This document shows positions 16,559 to 24,179 of a stretch of 64,000 nucleotides of DNA, piece by piece. The stretch covers positions 1 through 64,000 of the forward strand of contig NZ_VWXI01000013.1 of assembly GCF_011752525.1 (NCBI RefSeq), given 5' to 3'. The position numbers were made by a program, and so were the translations under genes. How positions within the stretch are numbered: position 1 is the stretch's first letter; every line of letters begins with the position of its first letter. This DNA comes from Pantoea sp. Cy-639. Lineage in GTDB: Bacteria; Pseudomonadota; Gammaproteobacteria; Pseudomonadales; Pseudomonadaceae. The notes below the pieces were generated by a model. The model was not told the origin of the DNA and ran no database searches. It worked only from the letters and a program-made list of their open reading frames with translations.

Positions 16559-18334
16559 TCAGTCCAGCAGCGAGATGGCGGTCGGCGCGTCGTTGCCGAC
16601 CAGGGCGAGGTCTTCGAACTCGTTGACCGCGTTGATCTCGGTGCCCATGGAAATGTTGGTCACACGCTCGAGAATCACCTCGACCACCACCGGTACGCGG
16701 AACTCCTCGGCCATTTTCTGCGCCTTGAGCAGGGCAGGGACGATCTCGGCCGGCTCGAACACGCGGATGGCCTTGCAGCCCAGGCCTTCGACCACGGCGA
16801 CGTGGTCGACACCGTAGGTGGCGGCGTCGGTGGCGTTGATGTTCTCGAACGCCAGTTGTACACAGTAATCCATGTCGAAACCACGCTGGGCCTGGCGGAT
16901 CAGGCCGAGGTAGGCGTTGTTCACCAGCACGTGGACGTACGGCAGGTTGAACTGCGCGCCCACCGCCAATTCCTCGATCATGAACTGGAAGTCGTAGTCA
17001 CCGGACAGCGCGACCACCTTGCGCGCCGGGTCGGCCTTGACCACGCCGAGGGCGGCCGGGATGGTCCAGCCCAGTGGGCCGGCCTGGCCGCAGTTGATCC
17101 AGTGACGCGGCTTGTACACGTGGAGGAACTGTGCGCCGGCGATCTGCGACAGGCCGATGGTGCTGACGTAGCAGGTGTCCTTGCCGAACACCTGGTTCAT
17201 CTCTTCGTACACGCGCTGCGGCTTGACCGGCACGTTGTCGAAGTGGGTCTTGCGCTGCAGGCTGGCCTTGCGCTGCTGGCAGTCTTCCAGCCAGGCGCTG
17301 CGGTCCTTGAGCTTGCCGGCGGCTTTCCACTCGCGGGCCACTTCGAGGAACACATCCAGGGCCTTGCCGGCATCGGAAACGATCCCCAGGTCCGGGGTGA
17401 ACACGCGGCCGATCTGGGTCGGCTCGATGTCGACGTGGACGAACTTGCGGCCTTCGGTGTAGACGTCGACCGATCCGGTGTGGCGGTTGGCCCAGCGGTT
17501 GCCGATGCCGAACACCAGGTCGGACTTGAGCAGGGTGGCGTTGCCGTAGCGGTGCGAGGTCTGCAGGCCGACCATGCCGACCATCTGCGCGTGATCGTCT
17601 GGAATGGTGCCCCAGCCCATCAGGGTCGGGATCACCGGCACGCCGGTCAGCTCGGCGAACGCGACCAGCTTGTCGCTGGCGTCGGCGTTGATGATGCCGC
17701 CACCGGCCACCAGCAGCGGACGCTCGGCGTCATTGAGCAGGGCCAGGGCTTTCTCGGCCTGGACGCGGGTGGCGGCCGGCTTGTGCACCGGCAGCGGCTC
17801 GTAGGCGTCGATGTCGAATTCGATCTCGGCCATCTGCACGTCGAACGGCAGGTCGATCAGTACCGGGCCTGGGCGGCCGGTGCGCATTTCGTAGAAGGCC
17901 TTCTGGAACGCGTAGGGCACCTGGCCCGGCTCCAGTACGGTGGTCGCCCACTTGGTCACCGGCTTGACGATGCTGGTGATGTCGACGGCCTGGAAGTCTT
18001 CCTTGTGCAGGCGGGCGCGTGGGGCCTGGCCGGTGATGCAGAGAATCGGGATGGAGTCGGCCGAGGCACTGTACAGGCCGGTGACCATGTCGGTGCCGGC
18101 AGGGCCGGAGGTGCCGATGCACACGCCGATGTTGCCCGGGTTGGCACGGGTGTAGCCCTCGGCCATGTGCGAGGCACCTTCGACGTGGCGAGCGAGGACG
18201 TGATCGATGCCACCGACTTTCTTCAGGGCCGAGTACAGCGGGTTGATGGCAGCCCCTGGAATGCCGAACGCCGTCTCTACACCTTCACGGCGCATGACCA
18301 GAACGGCTGCATCGATTGCTCTCATTTTGCTCAT
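16559..18334 (-). CDS. gcl: Glyoxylate carboligase
   Basis: Gcl joins two glyoxylate molecules, losing CO2, to make tartronate semialdehyde; it needs thiamine diphosphate and FAD. The 591-residue sequence begins MSKMRAIDAAVLVMRREGVE. It has HVLARHVEGASHMAEGY, where Val51 stands at the place of the usual catalytic Glu of ThDP enzymes (a hallmark of Gcl), and the ThDP motif GDYDFQFMIEELAVG ending NNAYLGLIRQ. It is the first gene of the minus-strand run and is divergent from the DUF336 gene at 18592. The shared control region has two TTGTATACAA palindromes, the nearer one 26 bases upstream of the start. Confidence 0.97.
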   Translation of the reverse strand: MSKMRAIDAAVLVMRREGVETAFGIPGAAINPLYSALKKVGGIDHVLARHVEGASHMAEGYTRANPGNIGVCIGTSGPAGTDMVTGLYSASADSIPILCITGQAPRARLHKEDFQAVDITSIVKPVTKWATTVLEPGQVPYAFQKAFYEMRTGRPGPVLIDLPFDVQMAEIEFDIDAYEPLPVHKPAATRVQAEKALALLNDAERPLLVAGGGIINADASDKLVAFAELTGVPVIPTLMGWGTIPDDHAQMVGMVGLQTSHRYGNATLLKSDLVFGIGNRWANRHTGSVDVYTEGRKFVHVDIEPTQIGRVFTPDLGIVSDAGKALDVFLEVAREWKAAGKLKDRSAWLEDCQQRKASLQRKTHFDNVPVKPQRVYEEMNQVFGKDTCYVSTIGLSQIAGAQFLHVYKPRHWINCGQAGPLGWTIPAALGVVKADPARKVVALSGDYDFQFMIEELAVGAQFNLPYVHVLVNNAYLGLIRQAQRGFDMDYCVQLAFENINATDAATYGVDHVAVVEGLGCKAIRVFEPAEIVPALLKAQKMAEEFRVPVVVEVILERVTNISMGTEINAVNEFEDLALVGNDAPTAISLLD

Positions 18335-18359
18335 GGTTTGTGCCTCATCGATTTTGTAA

Positions 18360-18369
18360 TTGTATACAA
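18360..18369. promoter_or_regulatory. TTGTATACAA operator candidate upstream of gcl
   Basis: A perfect palindrome about 26 bases upstream of the gcl start. Identical or one-base-different copies lie at 18500, 39385, 39590, 41779 and 41877. The form fits FCD-type GntR regulators, and the GntR gene at 41993 is the best candidate binder. Confidence 0.65.
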
Positions 18370-18499
18370 CTTGCGTTGCGGCAGAGTGTATTCATGCTCG
18401 GCGCAAAAGGTCAATCCATTTTCGTCGGCGGCTTTGACTTGTCGGTCATGCCCGCTAAAGGCGGCATTTCGTCGCATGCGAGTAAATTGGTCTAAAAAA

Positions 18500-18509
18500 T
18501 TGTATACAA
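18500..18509. promoter_or_regulatory. TTGTATACAA operator candidate upstream of the DUF336 gene
   Basis: This palindrome is preceded by AAAAAA, as is the site at 39590 before hiuH. It lies 82 bases upstream of the DUF336 start in the gcl/DUF336 divergent region, 131 bases from the gcl-proximal copy. Confidence 0.65.
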
Positions 18510-18591
18510 CTCGTGCCTTTGTTGTGTTCTATCTTGTCTATTGGTTTTCAACTGCCCTCAGGGCTTCTCACAACAAGAAGAGGACCTTTTC

Positions 18592-19032
18592 ATGACCGCA
18601 TTGACCCTGAAAGTCGCCGTTGGCGTGGTGAACGCCGCGCTGGCCGCCGGCCGCAAGATCAACGCCGCGCCGCTGACCGTGGCCGTGCTCGATGCCGGCG
18701 GGCACCTGCTGGCGCTGCAGCGCGAGGACGGCGCCAGCCTGCTGCGGCCGCAGGTGGCGATTGGCAAGGCCTGGGGGGCAGTAGCCCTGGGCAAGGGTTC
18801 ACGCCTGCTGGCGCTGGACTCGCAGCAACGGCCGGCGTTCTTCGCCGCGCTCAATGGCCTGGGCGAGCGGCCGGTGGTGCCGGCGCCGGGTGGCGTGCTG
18901 ATTCGCGATCAGGACGGCAAGGTGCTGGGGGCAGTGGGGATCAGCGGGGATACGTCGGATATCGATGAGCAATGCGCGATCAATGCGATCGAGGAGGCGG
19001 GGCTGGCAGCGGATGCCGGGGTAGTGGCCTGA
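18592..19032 (+). CDS. DUF336 (GlcG/HbpS-like) protein
   Basis: The start at ATG 18592 has AGAGGA upstream; the frame is open further up but unsupported. The 146-residue product has the family features PLTVAVLDAGGHLLALQRED, RPQVAIGKAWGAVALGKGS and a C-terminal GGVLIRDQDGKVLGAVGISGD. GlcG/HbpS-family proteins occur beside glycolate and glyoxylate genes, and one group binds haem; the function here is unproven. Divergence from gcl and the shared operators suggest co-induction. No signal peptide is seen. Confidence 0.85.
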   Translation: MTALTLKVAVGVVNAALAAGRKINAAPLTVAVLDAGGHLLALQREDGASLLRPQVAIGKAWGAVALGKGSRLLALDSQQRPAFFAALNGLGERPVVPAPGGVLIRDQDGKVLGAVGISGDTSDIDEQCAINAIEEAGLAADAGVVA

Positions 19033-19051
19033 TACGTTGCCATGATCGCGG

Positions 19052-19099
19052 GGCCTGCCCGCGCCCACGCGACTCCAAGGCAATGCGTGGGGGCGGGCC
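19052..19099. repeat. Imperfect REP-like inverted repeat
   Basis: GGCCTGCCCGCGCCCACGC at 19052-19070 pairs imperfectly with GCGTGGGGGCGGGCC at 19085-19099, between the convergent DUF336 and TetR genes. It probably serves as a bidirectional terminator. Confidence 0.55.
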
Positions 19100-19119
19100 T
19101 GTCCTGCACTGGCGTTATC

Positions 19120-19731
19120 TCAGGCCGCCTCGGGCTCGCAGCCTTTGAGCACCAGGCGAATGATGGTCTCGGCTGCAGCGTCGTAGTCGCTGTCGGCCAA
19201 TTTGGCCTTGCCGGTCACCACGGCGATCTGCCAGTCGAAGTCCGCGTAGGTTTGCGTGGCCGCCCAGATGCTGAACATCAGGTGGTGCGGGTCGACGTGG
19301 GCGATCTGTCCGCGCTCGAGCCAGCGCTGGATGCATTCGATGTTGTGCCGCGCCTGCTCGTTGAGCTGCTCGACCTGGCTTGGCGACAGGTGCGGCGCGC
19401 CGTGCATGATCTCGCTGGCGAACACCTTGGAGGCGTGGGGCAAGTCGCGGGAAATGCGGATCTTCGAGCGGATGTACGCGCTCAGCACCTCTTTCGGATC
19501 ACCGTCGGCGTTGAACGGCGTCGACGCCTGCATGATCGGCGCGATGATGCTCTCGAGCACTTCGCGGTAGAGGTTTTCCTTCGACTTGAAGTAGTAGTAG
19601 ACGTTTGGCTTGGGCAGGCCGGCCTTGGCCGCGATATCGCTGGTCTTGGTGGCGGCGAAGCCCTTGTCGGCGAACTCTTCACTGGCTGCGCGCAGGATCA
19701 GCTCCTTGTTGCGCTCGCGAATGGTACTCAT
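19120..19731 (-). CDS. TetR-family regulator with RutR-like ligand domain
   Basis: The true start is ATG 19731 (203 residues); the longer open frame upstream crosses into the pump gene and is spurious. The N-terminal helix-turn-helix is FADKGFAATKTSDIAAKAGL then PKPNVYYYFKSKENLYREVL. The C-terminal part (SRDLPHASKVFASEIMHGAP, HVDPHHLMFSIWAATQTYADF) closely resembles RutR, the uracil/thymine-sensing repressor. It is divergent from the RND pump operon with 238 bases between, so it most likely represses that operon. The ligand-domain resemblance hints at a nucleobase-like signal, but I cannot verify this. Confidence 0.88.
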   Translation of the reverse strand: MSTIRERNKELILRAASEEFADKGFAATKTSDIAAKAGLPKPNVYYYFKSKENLYREVLESIIAPIMQASTPFNADGDPKEVLSAYIRSKIRISRDLPHASKVFASEIMHGAPHLSPSQVEQLNEQARHNIECIQRWLERGQIAHVDPHHLMFSIWAATQTYADFDWQIAVVTGKAKLADSDYDAAAETIIRLVLKGCEPEAA

Positions 19732-19969
19732 GGTGCTGGCGATCCTTTGACGCTGCGAGCGCGGATGGTAGCACCGAACACCGCCGGGGCACAGGCCAGG
19801 CGCAGTCGCGGGCGCCTGTCGCCAGGCTGAACGGAGTCCACGCCGGGCGGCAACCTGCCAACGTGCTGCTAGAGTTTGATCTCGATGACCCCTGGAGCTG
19901 GCTCTTTGCTGGCCAGCGCAGTGCCTGGGCGGTCGGGACATTGGGTTCGAACGGACAGGAAGCATTGTC

Positions 19970-21097
19970 GTGGGTAACGGCAAACGTGCGCGATATGGAT
20001 GGCTCCTTTGCCTGACCGGCCTGGCCCTGCTGGGGGTGCTGGCCTGGCTGCTGATTTCCGGCCCGCGCCAGCACAAGCCTGCCGGCCCGGTCGGCGAGCC
20101 GGTGACGGCGGTCGGCGTGGCGCTGCAGGACGTGCCGGTGTACATCGATGCGCTGGGTACGGTGACGCCGACCCGCAGCGTCAGCGTGACCACGCAGGTC
20201 AACGGCATCCTCGCGGCGGTGGCGTTCGAGGAGGGCCAGGCAGTGCGCGAGGGCCAGGTCATCGCGCGGATCGACGACCGCACGCTCAAGGCCCAGCTGG
20301 CCCAGGCCCGTGGCGTGCTGGCCCATGACCAGGCGGTGCTCGACAACGCACGCCGCGACCTCGTGCGCTTTCGCGAACTGATCGGGGTGGGCTCGGTGAG
20401 CCAGCAGACCGTCGACACCCAGGTCTCCACCGTGCAGCAGCTGGCCGGCACCGTCGCCGCCGACCAGGGCGCGGTACAGAATCTTGAAGTGCAACTGGGC
20501 TACTGCACCATCAGGTCGCCGGTCGATGGCGTGGTCGGTCTGCGCCAGGTCGATCCGGGCAACTACGTCAGCACCACCAGCACGACCCCGATCGCGGTGA
20601 TCACCCAGATGCGCCCGGCGATGGTGGTGTTTGCCGTGCCCGAGGATGACCTGGGGCGGATCCACCAGGCCATGGCCAAGGGGCCGGTCAGCGTGCTGGC
20701 CTATGACCGTGACAAGCGCGGGCTGCTGGCCCGCGGCAGTGTGCTGGCACTGGACAACCAGGTCGACACCACCACCGGCACGGTCAAGGTCAAGGCGCGC
20801 TTCGACGACAGCGGCAACCGGCTGTTCCCCAATCAGTTCGTCAACGCCCGGCTCGAGGCCGACACCCTGCGCCAGGTCGCGGTGGTGCCGACTCGCGCCA
20901 TCCAGCACGGCAGCCAGGGCGACTTCCTGTTCGTGGTCCAGGGGCAGAAGGCCCAATTGCGCCATGTACGCAGCGGGCCGGTCAGTGGCGAGCTGACGGC
21001 GATTCTCGACGAGGGCGTGCGGCCCGGCGAGCAGGTGATCACCGACGGCGCCGACAAGCTCGACGACGCTTCGCCGATCAAGGTGGTGGCGCCGTGA
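19970..21097 (+). CDS. RND efflux periplasmic adaptor (MdtA/MuxA-like)
   Basis: The start is GTG 19970 after GGACAGGAAG. The 375-residue membrane-fusion protein has one N-terminal anchor (WLLCLTGLALLGVLAWLLI, no lipobox). It has the hairpin and lipoyl halves (VTPTRSVSVTTQVNGIL; YCTIRSPVDGVVGLRQVDPG) and the beta-barrel segment TTGTVKVKARFDDSGNRLFPNQFVN, which is diagnostic. It links the inner-membrane pump to the outer-membrane channel. It is the first gene of a tight four-gene run with two different RND subunits, the MdtABC / MuxABC-OpmB arrangement. No tip-region defects are seen. Confidence 0.9.
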   Translation: MGNGKRARYGWLLCLTGLALLGVLAWLLISGPRQHKPAGPVGEPVTAVGVALQDVPVYIDALGTVTPTRSVSVTTQVNGILAAVAFEEGQAVREGQVIARIDDRTLKAQLAQARGVLAHDQAVLDNARRDLVRFRELIGVGSVSQQTVDTQVSTVQQLAGTVAADQGAVQNLEVQLGYCTIRSPVDGVVGLRQVDPGNYVSTTSTTPIAVITQMRPAMVVFAVPEDDLGRIHQAMAKGPVSVLAYDRDKRGLLARGSVLALDNQVDTTTGTVKVKARFDDSGNRLFPNQFVNARLEADTLRQVAVVPTRAIQHGSQGDFLFVVQGQKAQLRHVRSGPVSGELTAILDEGVRPGEQVITDGADKLDDASPIKVVAP

Positions 21098-21101
21098 GGC
21101 G

Positions 21102-24100
21102 ATGGCCATGAACATTTCACGGCCATTCGTCGAGCGGCCGGTGGCCACCTGCCTGCTGATGTTCGCCGTGCTGCTGCTGGGCATCCTCGGCTATCGCCTG
21201 CTGCCGGTGTCGGCGCTGCCACAGGTGGATTACCCGACGATCCAGGTCTTCACCCAGTACCCTGGCGCCAGCCCCGAGGTGATCAGTTCCTCGATCAGCG
21301 CGCCGCTGGAGCGCCAACTGGGCGAAATGCCGGGGCTGCGCTCGATGGGTTCGACCAGCAGCAACGGCGCCTCGGTGGTGACCTTGCAGTTCGACCTGTC
21401 GCTGTCACTGGATGTGGCCGAGCAGGAGGTACAGGCGGCGATCAACGCCGCCGGCACCTTCCTGCCGGCCAACCTGCCGTACCCGCCGGTCTACAGCAAG
21501 GTCAACCCGGCCGATGCCCCCGTGCTGACCTTGTCGCTGACCTCCGACGTGCTGCCGCTGACCAAGGTCCAGGACCTGGCCGACACCCGTCTGGCACAGA
21601 AGATCTCGCAGATCGCCGGGGTCGGCCTGGTCACCATCAGCGGCGGCCAGCGCCCGGCCGTGCGCATCGAGGCCAACACCTCGGCGCTGAACACCCTCGG
21701 CCTGTCGCTGGAGGACCTGCGCACGGTACTGGGCAGCGCCAACGTCAATCAGGCCAAGGGCAATATCGACGGTCGCTACCAGGCCTATTCCATCGGCGCC
21801 AACGACCAGTTGCAGAACCCGGAGGACTACCGCGACCTGGTGATCGCCTACCGCAATGGTGCGGCGATCCGGCTGTCCCAGGTCGCCAGTTCGATCCTCG
21901 GGCCGGAGAACCCGCACCAGGCGGCCTGGACCGACAGCACGCCGGCCATCGTGCTGAACATCCAGCGCCAGCCCGGCGCCAACGTGATCGAGGTGGTCGA
22001 CCGGGTGCAACGCCTGTTGCCGACCCTGCGCGCCAGCTTGCCGGGGACGCTGAAGGTCACGGTGCTCACCGACCGCACCCAGACCATCCGGGCCTCGGTC
22101 AGCGACGTACAGTTCGAGCTCGGCGTGGCGGTGGTGCTGGTGGTGCTGGTGATCCTGCTGTTCCTGCGCAGCCTGGCGGCGACGCTGATTCCGGCGCTGA
22201 CCGTGCCGCTGACCCTGGTCGGCACCCTGGCGGTGATCTACACCCTGGGGTTTTCGCTGAACAACCTGACCCTGATGGCGCTGACCATTTCCATCGGCTT
22301 CGTGGTCGACGACGCCATCGTCATGGTCGAGAACATCACCCGCTACCTGGAGGCCGGCGACACGCCGCTCGAAGCGGCGCTCAAGGGCTCGGCGCAGATC
22401 GGCTTCACCATCGTCTCGCTGTCGGTGGCGCTGATCGCGGTGATGATTCCGCTGCTGTTCATGGGCGATGTGGTCGGCCGATTATTCCGCGAGTTCGCCA
22501 TGACCGTGGCGGTGACCATCGTCATCTCGGCGCTGATCACCCTGACCCTGACACCGATGCTCTGCGCGCGCATGCTGCGCCGGCACCCGCGCCAGCCAGG
22601 TCCCGACCTGTTCAGCCGGGTGGAGCGACGCTACCTGGCCGGGCTGGACTGGGTCCTGGCCCATCGTGGCCTGGCGCTGCTGTCGGTGCTGTGCACTGGC
22701 GCCCTGACCCTGCTGACCCTGCTGGTCATGCCCAAGGGCTTCTTCCCCGAGCAGGACACCGGCCTGATCCAGGGCATTTCCCAGGCGGCGCCGAGCATTT
22801 CCTTCCAGCGCATGCAGGACGAACAGCAGCGCCTGGCCGCGCGGATCCTGCGCGACCCGGCGGTGCAGAGCCTGTCGTCGTTCGTCGGCATCGACCAGAA
22901 CAACCCGACGCTGAACCAGGGCAACCTGCTGATCAACCTCAAGCCACGGGGCGAGCGCGACAGCAGCGCGGCGGTGATCCGGCGACTGGCCGATGCCAAT
23001 GCCGACGACGCCGGCATCCGCCTGTACCTGCATGGCGTGCAGGACCTGACCCTCGACGCCACGGTGTCGACCACCAGCTACCGGCTGGGCCTGCAGGCCA
23101 GCGACATGGACACGCTGGAGCGCTGGACCGGCAAGTTGATGGCGGCGATCCGCGCGGACTCGGCCTTCACCGACGTGCAGAGCCAGGCCATGCAGTTCGG
23201 CAACCAGATCCAGCTGGACTTCGACCGTGCCACCGCCTCACGGCTGGGCGTCACGCCCCAGGCCATCGACGATGTGCTGTACGACGCGTTCGGCCAGCGC
23301 CAGGTCTCGACGCTGTACACCCAGCTCAACCAGTACCACGTGGTGATGGTCACCGACCGCCCGCCGCGCAACCTGGCCGATCTGCTCACCGGGCTGTACG
23401 TCAGCCTGCCCCAGGGCGGGGTGGCACCGTTGTCGAGCATGGTTCGTCAGCAGGTGCAGCGGGTCCCCCTGACGCTCAACCGGCTGGGTCAGTTTCCCTA
23501 TGCCGACATCGCCTTCAACCTGGCGCCGGGAAAGACCCTGGGCGCCGCCGTCGACCGGCTCAAGGCGATCGAGGCCGAGCTGGGCGTGCCGGCGGCGGTG
23601 CAGGTGTCGCTGGAGGGCGCGGCGGCGACCTTTGCCGATTCGCTGGGCAACCAGGCGTTCCTGGTGGCTGCCGCCATCGTCGTGGTGTACCTGATGCTGG
23701 GCATCCTCTACGAAAGCTTCGTGCACCCGGTGACCATCCTCTCGACCTTGCTGTCGGCGGCCCTTGGCGCGTTGCTGGCACTGCTGGTGACGGGTACCCA
23801 GTTCGACATCATCGGCCTGATCGGCATCGTCCTGCTGATCGGTATCGTCATGAAGAACGGCATCATGATGGTCGACTTCGCCCTCGAGCTGCAGCGCCGT
23901 GACGGTGCCGAACCGTTGGCGGCGATCCGCCGGGCGGCGCAGTTGCGGTTGCGGCCGATCCTGATGACCAGCCTGGCCTCGCTGTTCGGCGCGGTGCCCC
24001 TGGCGCTGGGTACCGGGGTCGGTTCCGAGCTGCGCCACCCGCTGGGTATCGCGATCATCGGCGGCCTGCTGCTGAGCCAGGTGCTGACGTTGTTCAGCAC

Positions 24101-24179
24101 GCCGGTGATCTACCTGGCGATGAACGCCCTGGCCGAGCGCTTCGGCCGGCGCCGCGCGCTGCTGGATGCGCCGCGATGA
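21102..24179 (+). CDS. RND efflux permease subunit, MdtB/MuxB-like
   Basis: The 1025-residue inner-membrane proton-drug antiporter begins ISRPFVERPVATCLLMFAVL and closely follows the MdtB pattern (PVSALPQVDYPTIQVFTQYP, VAEQEVQAAINAA, YSKVNPADAPVLTL). The proton-relay aspartates are in GFVVDDAIVMVEN of TM4, and KNGIMMVDFALE lies in TM10. The start is 4 bases after the adaptor stop, either ATG 21102 or ATG 21108. It probably forms a heterotrimer with the next gene product, as shown for MdtB2C in E. coli. Its stop overlaps the start of the next gene (ATGA). Confidence 0.92.
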   Translation: MAMNISRPFVERPVATCLLMFAVLLLGILGYRLLPVSALPQVDYPTIQVFTQYPGASPEVISSSISAPLERQLGEMPGLRSMGSTSSNGASVVTLQFDLSLSLDVAEQEVQAAINAAGTFLPANLPYPPVYSKVNPADAPVLTLSLTSDVLPLTKVQDLADTRLAQKISQIAGVGLVTISGGQRPAVRIEANTSALNTLGLSLEDLRTVLGSANVNQAKGNIDGRYQAYSIGANDQLQNPEDYRDLVIAYRNGAAIRLSQVASSILGPENPHQAAWTDSTPAIVLNIQRQPGANVIEVVDRVQRLLPTLRASLPGTLKVTVLTDRTQTIRASVSDVQFELGVAVVLVVLVILLFLRSLAATLIPALTVPLTLVGTLAVIYTLGFSLNNLTLMALTISIGFVVDDAIVMVENITRYLEAGDTPLEAALKGSAQIGFTIVSLSVALIAVMIPLLFMGDVVGRLFREFAMTVAVTIVISALITLTLTPMLCARMLRRHPRQPGPDLFSRVERRYLAGLDWVLAHRGLALLSVLCTGALTLLTLLVMPKGFFPEQDTGLIQGISQAAPSISFQRMQDEQQRLAARILRDPAVQSLSSFVGIDQNNPTLNQGNLLINLKPRGERDSSAAVIRRLADANADDAGIRLYLHGVQDLTLDATVSTTSYRLGLQASDMDTLERWTGKLMAAIRADSAFTDVQSQAMQFGNQIQLDFDRATASRLGVTPQAIDDVLYDAFGQRQVSTLYTQLNQYHVVMVTDRPPRNLADLLTGLYVSLPQGGVAPLSSMVRQQVQRVPLTLNRLGQFPYADIAFNLAPGKTLGAAVDRLKAIEAELGVPAAVQVSLEGAAATFADSLGNQAFLVAAAIVVVYLMLGILYESFVHPVTILSTLLSAALGALLALLVTGTQFDIIGLIGIVLLIGIVMKNGIMMVDFALELQRRDGAEPLAAIRRAAQLRLRPILMTSLASLFGAVPLALGTGVGSELRHPLGIAIIGGLLLSQVLTLFSTPVIYLAMNALAERFGRRRALLDAPR

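Noticed and set aside
14486..18595. 1369-codon plus-strand frame over ttuD, glxR, hyi and gcl
   Set aside because: All four opposite-strand genes are certain; the frame has no domains and crosses intergenic hairpins.
19732..20451. Upstream extension of the TetR gene
   Set aside because: It runs through the divergent adaptor gene; the helix-turn-helix begins right after ATG 19731.
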